From positions 20,501-84,500 of the forward strand of contig UQSG01000008.1 in assembly GCA_900543695.1 (NCBI GenBank): 64,000 bases of DNA, given 5' to 3'. Every line of letters starts with the position of its first letter. Position 1 is the first letter of the stretch. Shown one piece after another: positions 58,267-64,000 of this stretch. Origin of the DNA: an uncultured Clostridium sp. Lineage in GTDB: Bacteria; Bacillota; Clostridia; UBA1212; UBA1255. Both the position numbers and the translations under genes were made by a program. The notes under the pieces are model-generated. The model worked only from the letters and a program-made list of their open reading frames with translations. It did no database searches and was not told the origin of the DNA.

Positions 58267-60815
58267 TGTATCCAATCAGCGAATATCTCTACAATCTATA
58301 CATGCAGCAGCCCCGCCAGATCGTTGATATCACCATGCAGACCGGGAACGAAACGCTGCATCTGACAGAGCATGACGTCTTCCAGAACAGCCTTACGATC
58401 GATCGGTACTGCATGTCCGGGAAGACAATTGAGCTGGGCTCTGCGGTTGCCGCCGAGCTGGAGCTCAAGCTGGACAACCGCGACGGAAAATTTGACGATG
58501 TGAGCTTCGAGGGGGCAGAGCTGTTCGTTCGCGTGGGAATCGAATACACGGCTCCCGCATCGTGGGACTGGATCTCTCAATTCCAGTGGATCACAATGGA
58601 AAATTTCACGTGGAATCAGCTCAAAAGCGGAAATCTGCGTGTTGGGGACAGCCACTGGGTGAATACAAGACGGGAATACGTGCCCTGCGGATATTTCACC
58701 GTTGACGAGCCGCCGCGAAAATTGAGCACCATATCTCTGTCAGCGCTGGACCGGATGGTCAGCTTTGACAAGGCGTTCGATCCGGCCTCAATCTCGTTTC
58801 CGATTACGGTGGGAGCACTGCTGGAAGACTGCTGCGAAATCTGCAATGTGCCTCTGTATACGCAGGTCAACACGCTGCTGCATTATGATTATGTCGTCAA
58901 CAGCGCGCCAGACGAAGAGGATCTGACATACCGCAGGATCATCCAGTGGATTGGCGAAATTACCGGCACATGCGCATATATCGACTGGGACGGGAAGCTG
59001 CGGATGGAATGGTATCATGCCACGCCTACCGAAATCACCTCATCCATCCGTTATACGTCGGATCTGTACGAAAATGATATTGAAATTACCGGTGTCCAGA
59101 TTACAGACGCCGAAAAACAGAAATATCTGTCCGGCACAGACGCGTATGCGCTGAATATCACGGGGAATCAGCTCATCCAGCACGATTATCAGACAATTGC
59201 GGCTTCGCTGTATAACAGCGTTGGCGGGCTTACCTATCGCGCATACAGCTGCGCGACCAGAAGTATGCCGCATCTGTACCCGCTCGACAAGATCGCCTAC
59301 GCCGATAAGGATAAGGTGTCCCACGATACAATTATCACGCATTACACCTTCAAGCTTAATGGCCGCACCTCCGTTGCGGCCAAAGGCCAAACGACTACGA
59401 ATGCGGGATATGCGTCAGCAAATCCGCTCACCAAGCGGGAGCAGGCAATCTTGGAGGCGATGAAGCAGGAGACCAGCAAGCAGCTGGAAACCCGCCAACA
59501 GGCCGTTCTGGAAATGAACGAGGTAATCAGCAATTCACTTGGATTGTATCGTACCGGCGTCGAGCAGGCGGACGGATCCACGATCTATTACTACCACAAC
59601 GGCAGCACACTGGATAACAGCAATATTATCTATACGTATCGTGCCGGAGGCTTCGCATGGGCAGAGGAATGGGCCGGCGAAGATACGGTTTGGCAGTATG
59701 GGATCACAAAGGACGGAAACGCCGTGCTGAATATGCTGTCCGCGTATAAGATCAGCACAGATATGCTGTCTGCCGGTTGCGTCACGACAGAAAAGCTTGA
59801 GACGAGTTTCATCGAATCAATCGACGACCGTTTCGAGCTGGTCGTCAAAACATCGTCCAGCGGAGATTACTCGATAAATTCTGCCGGAATTGTAGCGGCA
59901 ATCAACAACTCCGGCAGTACAGTGCAGATCCATGCGGATAAGATCTATCTCAACGGTCAGACAATTGCAGACGCCATTACAGCCGGAAGCATCGTCACCG
60001 GCGCGATTGATGTCACCAATGCGCTTGGATACTCGCTGCTCTACGCAAGCGCCTACGACCAGAGCGTGCAGATAGGCGGGTTCACGGTATCTCGAGGGGC
60101 AGCCAAAGGATATATTGCGCTCGGAAAATCCGCGTACAACGACAGCAATTCCGGCGTATACCTGGGGACCGACGGAATCGGACTGGGGAGCCAGACGTTC
60201 TATGTAACATCCGCCGGGTATCTACACGCCCAGAACGCCAATATTACAGGCAGCACATTCACTGGTACGTTGAATTCGGGGACAGTGCTGGTCAGTGGGA
60301 TTACATTAGGAGCGTTCGCCAATCCGGGATTTGAGGGATATGGACTGTTACAGACGACGAACGACGCGTCTGGCGCATACCACAACATCGTCGTAATGAA
60401 TGCCAGTCAGATGCTGGTAGGCCGCGAAATGCCTGGAGACCGAATCAATGGAATGTCGGTGACTGCTGGAGGAACCTACCTATACGGCTATGCAGGCGAA
60501 ACATCTGATCTTCGAGCAAAAAAAGATATTTCGGAAGTTGATGATCGGTACAGCGTATTTTTCGATTCGCTGAAACCCAGACTCTTCAAGTACATCGACG
60601 GGGATTCCGGCCGAACCTGGACCGGATTCATTGCGCAAGAAATCAAAGCTGCCCTAGAGATAGCCGGATTAACTACGCAAGAATTTGCGGGAATCGTCAT
60701 CCCTCCGGAGGATCAATATAATCAGAATTGGTCACTTAGATATGATCTATTCATCGCCCTGTGCGTGAATGAAATACAGAAGTTGAAAAAAATCATCAAA
60801 GAAAGGATCGCGTGA
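58266..60815 (+). CDS. tail tip / tail-associated protein with C-terminal S74 chaperone
   Basis: 849 residues. The N-terminal 340 form a baseplate-hub-like region (IVDITMQTGNETLHLTEHDVFQNSLTIDRY, ELELKLDNRDGKFDDVSFEGAELFVRVGIE). The middle is a fibre (SIVTGAIDVTNALG, QIGGFTVSRGAAKGYI, ANITGSTFTGTLNSGTV). The C-terminus is a peptidase S74 domain, TSDLRAKKDI, ending LCVNEIQKLKKIIKERI. It should trimerise and self-cleave. A GTG at 58263 is an alternative start. Confidence 0.88.
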   Translation: MYPISEYLYNLYMQQPRQIVDITMQTGNETLHLTEHDVFQNSLTIDRYCMSGKTIELGSAVAAELELKLDNRDGKFDDVSFEGAELFVRVGIEYTAPASWDWISQFQWITMENFTWNQLKSGNLRVGDSHWVNTRREYVPCGYFTVDEPPRKLSTISLSALDRMVSFDKAFDPASISFPITVGALLEDCCEICNVPLYTQVNTLLHYDYVVNSAPDEEDLTYRRIIQWIGEITGTCAYIDWDGKLRMEWYHATPTEITSSIRYTSDLYENDIEITGVQITDAEKQKYLSGTDAYALNITGNQLIQHDYQTIAASLYNSVGGLTYRAYSCATRSMPHLYPLDKIAYADKDKVSHDTIITHYTFKLNGRTSVAAKGQTTTNAGYASANPLTKREQAILEAMKQETSKQLETRQQAVLEMNEVISNSLGLYRTGVEQADGSTIYYYHNGSTLDNSNIIYTYRAGGFAWAEEWAGEDTVWQYGITKDGNAVLNMLSAYKISTDMLSAGCVTTEKLETSFIESIDDRFELVVKTSSSGDYSINSAGIVAAINNSGSTVQIHADKIYLNGQTIADAITAGSIVTGAIDVTNALGYSLLYASAYDQSVQIGGFTVSRGAAKGYIALGKSAYNDSNSGVYLGTDGIGLGSQTFYVTSAGYLHAQNANITGSTFTGTLNSGTVLVSGITLGAFANPGFEGYGLLQTTNDASGAYHNIVVMNASQMLVGREMPGDRINGMSVTAGGTYLYGYAGETSDLRAKKDISEVDDRYSVFFDSLKPRLFKYIDGDSGRTWTGFIAQEIKAALEIAGLTTQEFAGIVIPPEDQYNQNWSLRYDLFIALCVNEIQKLKKIIKERIA

Positions 60816-60818
60816 ACG

Positions 60819-61166
60819 ATGAAACTGGGAGAATTAATGAAAATTAGGGCCGTGCTGATTAAGCACAAAGATGTCGCGGACGGGGTATCAATACAAACCA
60901 AATACAAGATCACGAAATTTTTGGTTGATACAGATGCAGAGGCGTCCTTCTGCGGGAAAGCGCTGCATGAATTGGAAGCGCAGTATTGGGCAGACGGCAA
61001 GCTGCGGGAAGGAACCGAGGATGAATACGCCTCAAAAGTCAACGAGCTAATCGATATGGAGGTTGATAAGAGTGTGCAATTTTCGATGGAAGAATTGGAG
61101 CATTTTTCGTTATCCGTAGAGGATATGCTGTGTCTGTACGGCTGCATCGCGGAGGAATCACAATGA
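60819..61166 (+). CDS. DUF1617 family phage protein (115 aa)
   Basis: Helical; KLGELMKIRAVLIKHKDVADGVSIQTKYKITKFLVDTDAEASF with a C-terminal acidic part. This family lies before lysis genes in many Firmicute phages; function unknown. Overlaps the next gene by 4 nt. Confidence 0.75.
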   Translation: MKLGELMKIRAVLIKHKDVADGVSIQTKYKITKFLVDTDAEASFCGKALHELEAQYWADGKLREGTEDEYASKVNELIDMEVDKSVQFSMEELEHFSLSVEDMLCLYGCIAEESQ

Positions 61167-61468
61167 CGCAAGAAGAAATCATTATCAAAATCACAGAATA
61201 CCACAAAGAAATTGGCAGTCTGAAGCACCGCATGGATGACTGCGAGCGGTCACAGGAAGGGCTTGCCGCACTGGTCCGGTCTGTGGACCGGCTGGCGATC
61301 AACATGGAGAGCATGCTCCGCGAGCAGCAGCATCAGGGAGAGCGTCTGGAACGCCTGGAGCAGTCGCCAGGGGAGGACTACAAGTATTACAAGCGCCTGA
61401 TTATCGGGTGCGTCATAACAGGCATTATCGGCGCCGTACTAGGCGCCGTTTTTGCAACAATTATGTAA
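61163..61468 (+). CDS. XhlA-like hemolysin/holin accessory protein
   Basis: 101 residues. A long coiled coil (HRMDDCERSQEGLAALVRSVDRLAINMESML, QHQGERLERLEQ) followed by one C-terminal membrane helix (LIIGCVITGIIGAVLGAVFATIM), the XhlA form. It probably helps the holin during lysis. GGAGG site. Confidence 0.82.
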   Translation: MTQEEIIIKITEYHKEIGSLKHRMDDCERSQEGLAALVRSVDRLAINMESMLREQQHQGERLERLEQSPGEDYKYYKRLIIGCVITGIIGAVLGAVFATIM

Positions 61469-61485
61469 AGAAAGGATGATCACAA

Positions 61486-61794
61486 ATGAATTTCGAGGAT
61501 TACATTAAGCCGGAGCTGCTGGTGTTGATTCCAGTGTTGTATCTGGTGGGCGTGGCGATCAAAAAATCGAATCTGAACGATCGCTGGATCCCGATCGTGC
61601 TGGGCGCTGCCGGCGTCGTGTTGGCGGGGCTGTACATTTTTGCGACAACGGATATGTCCGGCGGGAAAGACGCTGTAATGGCCGTTTTCGTGGCTCTGAC
61701 GCAGGGTATTCTTACGGCCGGCGCAAGCGTGTATGCAAACCAAATCTACAAGCAGATTACGAAAGGCGGAGAAGAAAAAAATGATAACGAGTAA
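61486..61794 (+). CDS. phage holin
   Basis: 102 residues with three hydrophobic segments (LLVLIPVLYLVGVAI, IPIVLGAAGVVLAGLYIFA, VMAVFVALTQGILTAGASVYA) and a charged C-terminus (ITKGGEEKNDNE). It forms membrane holes that start lysis. AAAGGATGAT site. Overlaps the endolysin by 14 nt. Confidence 0.88.
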   Translation: MNFEDYIKPELLVLIPVLYLVGVAIKKSNLNDRWIPIVLGAAGVVLAGLYIFATTDMSGGKDAVMAVFVALTQGILTAGASVYANQIYKQITKGGEEKNDNE

Positions 61795-62803
61795 TGAGTT
61801 CACACAAAAATTAATTGATGCGGCGAAAAACCACAAGACGGTCTATGCAAACGGCATGTTCGGACATCTTATCACAGAAGAGATTATATCGCAGAAGGCG
61901 CAGCAGCTGCCGGGCTGGTACACCGCCTCCCGGCAGGCAGAGCTTCGCGGGCTGATTGAAAAAGAATATTTCGGCTTCGACTGCGTCTGTCTGGTCAAAG
62001 GCATCCTCTGGGGTTGGAATGGCGATGCGTCGAAAAAGTACGGTGGAGCCGTATATCAGTCCAACGGCGTGCCGGATATCACGGAAGGACAGATGATAAA
62101 CGCTTGCAACGGTGTCAGCAGTGATTTTACGAGCCTCGTTCCCGGTGAATTCTTGTGGATGCAGGGGCACTGCGGCGTATACATCGGAGACGGACTTGCC
62201 GTAGAATGCACGCCGAAGTGGGACAACTGCGTCCAGATCACGGCGGTAGGCAATATCGGCTCGAAATCTGGATATAATAGCCGGACATGGACCAAGCACG
62301 GAAAGCTGCCGTATGTAGAATACGTACAGGAGCAGCACGAAATCGCAGCCGGCGACCTTGTAACAATTGCGGCGGATGCCAAATATTACGGCGGCGCGGC
62401 AATGCCGGCATGGGTTAAGGATCAGAACTGGTATGTCAAGTCCCGTGACGGAGACCGTGCAGTTGTCGGCACAAACGAAGCGAAGACGAATTCCATCGAC
62501 AGCCCGGTGGACGTCAAGTATCTGACGCTTGTCAGTCCCGCTGAATCGGAGGCGGAATCCGTGCCTGCTGCCGATACGGTAACAGTGGAGCTGCTTACGC
62601 TGCGGAGCGGCGAGAATCGCGGCAGCGCACAGATCGGAACGGTGCAGACGATCCTGAAAGCGGCTGGACTCTATACAATGGACGTCGATAACAGCTACGG
62701 GCCGGGGACAGAAACAGCCGTCAAGAAATTCCAGGCCGCAAAAGGGCTGGACGCGGACGGCGTTGTCGGAATAGACACCTGGACGGCGCTGCTCGGCGGC
62801 TGA
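61781..62803 (+). CDS. endolysin, NlpC/P60-type peptidase with peptidoglycan-binding domain
   Basis: 340 residues. The catalytic domain has the cysteine in GFDCVCLVKGILWGW and a histidine in WMQGHCGVYIGDGLAVEC, the order of NlpC/P60 endopeptidases. A middle SH3-like region (AAGDLVTIAADAKYYGG...WYVKSRDGDRAVVG) is typical of N-acetylmuramoyl-amidase linkers. The C-terminal 60 residues are a peptidoglycan-binding domain 1 (YGPGTETAVKKFQAAKGLDADGVVGIDTW). It cuts the host wall at lysis. GGAG precedes ATG 61781. Confidence 0.93.
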   Translation: MITSNEFTQKLIDAAKNHKTVYANGMFGHLITEEIISQKAQQLPGWYTASRQAELRGLIEKEYFGFDCVCLVKGILWGWNGDASKKYGGAVYQSNGVPDITEGQMINACNGVSSDFTSLVPGEFLWMQGHCGVYIGDGLAVECTPKWDNCVQITAVGNIGSKSGYNSRTWTKHGKLPYVEYVQEQHEIAAGDLVTIAADAKYYGGAAMPAWVKDQNWYVKSRDGDRAVVGTNEAKTNSIDSPVDVKYLTLVSPAESEAESVPAADTVTVELLTLRSGENRGSAQIGTVQTILKAAGLYTMDVDNSYGPGTETAVKKFQAAKGLDADGVVGIDTWTALLGG

Positions 62804-62812
62804 TTTATGGCA

Positions 62813-62850
62813 TAACGGGGCATCCAAAGCGGAGCCCCGTTACATTAAAA
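62813..62850 (+). terminator. terminator after the endolysin
   Basis: A 9-bp stem TAACGGGGC/GCCCCGTTA starting 10 bp after the stop, followed by CATTAAAATTTT. Confidence 0.75.
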
Positions 62851-62861
62851 TTTTCTAGGTA

Positions 62862-63308
62862 TTATTTCACACAAGGGCAGATTTCATGGTTTTGATCGTA
62901 CCAAATGATACAGAATACACTTTCCTCGATCATTCCGAATAGCCGTTCCTTTCCAGAAAGTCTCAAAGAATATATATGCTGTGAATCTTCATATAGATGT
63001 AATTCTTTTAATCTATGTTGAGCCTCTGGTATTAACTTGGTTATATCGATCCAATGATTATTAGATCCGTGTGTACGTCCGCCATTTGCAGAGTTGATGT
63101 CTGCCCATGCCATTGTTTCAAAATTTTGCAATTTGCAGATTATATCTTGATATATATTTTCACACGTACTTAAGGACCATCTCTCTTTATCACAATTGCA
63201 AAAGCGCCATTTAGGGCGCTCATGCAAATACGAATTCGGATTTTTCTCGATCCCGGTTTTCTTTCGTTGGGGTTTGTTGCTTTGAACTGTTTTTTTCTTT
63301 TTGCTCAT
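62862..63308 (-). CDS. putative toxin of a PanAT-like pair
   Basis: 148 residues. A very basic N-terminus (SKKKKTVQSNKPQRKKTG) is followed by HERPKWRFCNCDKERWSL and a C-terminal block YSLRLSGKERLFGMIEESVFCIIWYDQNHEICP, which has the strand pattern of small ribonuclease-like toxins (HigB/RelE-like in outline). It overlaps the Panacea-domain gene by 4 nt and is transcribed after it. Partner of the antitoxin by context; mechanism not known. Confidence 0.68.
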   Translation of the reverse strand: MSKKKKTVQSNKPQRKKTGIEKNPNSYLHERPKWRFCNCDKERWSLSTCENIYQDIICKLQNFETMAWADINSANGGRTHGSNNHWIDITKLIPEAQHRLKELHLYEDSQHIYSLRLSGKERLFGMIEESVFCIIWYDQNHEICPCVK

Positions 63309-63754
63309 TGTCTTGCAGCCAACTCGTTATAATAATTTTGCATAGATTCTTTTGTAATGATTTGACTGCAAGGTGCGCCAAGAGGAGTGTTTCCGCGAGC
63401 TTCTTTCCACGGTCTTTCGCTATGCGTTAGTTCGCTAAGCCAGAAAGGGGCTTTGTCTGCATAGTCATCGATGACAATATCCATCGTTTCCTTTTCTTCA
63501 TCGGTGAAATCCATGTCTTTTACATATCTTTTTAGATCATCTTTACCGATCTCAAACTTCCCGCGATGAATATTATATAGTTTTTTACACACTGGGCCGT
63601 TTGCCCAAGCCTCAAAATCTTCGCTAAAAAGAGGTTTGTCATCCCACGCCAAAGACCATGCTTGACAATAATACACAAGCTTTTGCAACTTCATGGTTGT
63701 CATTGTTCCACATTTCGTTAAAATATAATTGGCAACATCAAATACTGTATGCAT
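63305..63754 (-). CDS. Panacea-domain (SocA/GepA-like, DUF4065) antitoxin
   Basis: 149 residues. The family signature is TTMKLQKLVYYCQAWSLAWDDKPLFSEDFEAWANGPVCKKLY near residues 19-60, followed by helices (TDEEKETMDIVIDDYADKAPFWLSELTH). Panacea domains neutralise many unrelated toxins, usually from the first gene of the pair, as here. AAGGAGGTG site. Its promoter lies directly upstream. Confidence 0.9.
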   Translation of the reverse strand: MHTVFDVANYILTKCGTMTTMKLQKLVYYCQAWSLAWDDKPLFSEDFEAWANGPVCKKLYNIHRGKFEIGKDDLKRYVKDMDFTDEEKETMDIVIDDYADKAPFWLSELTHSERPWKEARGNTPLGAPCSQIITKESMQNYYNELAARQ

Positions 63755-63776
63755 AAGAACACCTCCTTATATTTAT

Positions 63777-63806
63777 ATTATAATGCAATATTTTATAGAA
63801 AATCAA
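63777..63806 (-). promoter_or_regulatory. promoter of the PanAT pair
   Basis: On the minus strand, TTGATT (63806-63801), 18 bp, TATAAT (63782-63777), 22 bp before the start codon. Confidence 0.65.
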
Positions 63807-63835
63807 TTGTTTTATTTTTCCGCCCACATACAGCA

Positions 63836-63860
63836 TTGGGCGTCTGTAATAGACGCCCAA
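63836..63860. terminator. stem-loop between the PanAT promoter and the next gene
   Basis: A perfect 10-bp stem TTGGGCGTCT/AGACGCCCAA with a 5-nt loop. No T-run follows, so it is a terminator-like hairpin only; it may end the minus-strand gene from the right. Confidence 0.5.
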
Positions 63861-63905
63861 AGATCTTCCAGTATATTTCACAGGTAATTTCCTTCGGCAT
63901 CATAC

Positions 63906-64000
63906 TCAGTGATTCTTAATGTACTCAATCATCGCATTCCGAAATACATCGGTCTGATTGTCGTTGTTCTCTCTGAGTTTTTCTTGAAATTGCTCCCCTA
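63906..64000 (-). CDS. C-terminal part of a ribbon-helix-helix-like regulator, cut by window edge
   Basis: The last 31 residues are visible: QFQEKLRENNDNQTDVFRNAM then IEYIKNH and stop. The NQTDVFRNAMIEYI pattern fits the second helix of CopG/Arc-type DNA-binding proteins. The rest lies beyond the window. Confidence 0.45.
   Translation of the reverse strand, partial: GEQFQEKLRENNDNQTDVFRNAMIEYIKNH

Larger units (their letters stand above)
22878..64000. mobile_element. siphovirus-type prophage integrated at tRNA-Val, right end outside the window
   Basis: Gene order is integrase, CI/Cro switch, replication, tail fibres, terminase, portal, capsid, tail, lysis and toxin-antitoxin. A tail tube and a 1036-residue tape measure without sheath genes point to a long flexible tail. 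No second copy of the tRNA-Val 3' end appears up to 64,000. All essential modules look intact, so it could be functional. Confidence 0.93.

Noticed and set aside
61811..62827. 338-residue frame opposite the endolysin
   Set aside because: Antisense to a gene with intact NlpC/P60 and peptidoglycan-binding domains; no promoter or ribosome site.

Overview
The window looks like the chromosome of an endospore-forming, anaerobic Firmicute of class Clostridia carrying a large siphovirus-type prophage. The evidence is Shine-Dalgarno motifs of the AGGAGG type with TTGACA/TATAAT promoters, two CotF-like spore-coat genes, a Bce-type peptide-antibiotic resistance module, an oxygen-independent heme-use operon, and phage gene families typical of Clostridia. 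I cannot name the species.

Host region, about 1-22,880. It starts with a gpsA fragment, a small membrane protein, pyruvate kinase, tRNA-Pro(CGG) and a P-loop kinase-like protein. A metal-resistance locus follows: an ArsR repressor and an AraC regulator on the minus strand, divergent from a free-standing HMA metallochaperone and a Zn/Cd P-type ATPase, with two nearly identical ArsR-type operators. Next come a sugar O-acetyltransferase, an APH(3')-like kinase and two flavodoxin-fold proteins. A minus-strand operon encodes flavodoxin, FecCD-type permease, ATPase, lipoprotein and a HemW/ChuW-like radical SAM enzyme. Its promoter carries two DtxR-type operators, which suggests iron-regulated heme uptake and anaerobic ring opening. 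Two spore-coat genes, an ABC exporter, and a BceRS-BceAB system with a TTACA-N4-TGTAA operator complete this part.

Prophage, about 22,880 to beyond 64,000. It is integrated at the 3' end of tRNA-Val(GAC). The left arm holds a tyrosine integrase, a LexA-like CI repressor, a Cro-like protein and a set of TCGCAT-N3-ATGCGA operators. Small early genes and XRE regulators follow. The replication module comprises a DUF2800 nuclease, a DUF2815 protein, a family A DNA polymerase and a VapE primase/helicase. After it lies an array of GGTAAC repeats beside AT-rich DNA (possible origin), then VRR-NUC, a SNF2-like helicase and a C5-methylase-like protein. A DUF1492-type late regulator and a terminator precede the late genes.

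The late genes begin, unusually, with tail-fibre/receptor-binding genes. Then come a TerS-TerL fusion, portal, a MuF protein with a toxin-like C-terminus, scaffold, P22-like coat, connectors, tail tube, tail chaperones with a T TTT TTT frameshift site, tape measure, tail tip, holin and endolysin. Between the tail chaperones and the tape measure lies an AT-rich cargo cassette: a candidate type I toxin-antitoxin unit, a membrane-anchored repeat protein, and a small acidic protein paired with an XRE regulator. A PanAT-like toxin-antitoxin pair lies past the lysis genes. No attR (a copy of the tRNA 3' end) is visible, so the right end is outside the window.
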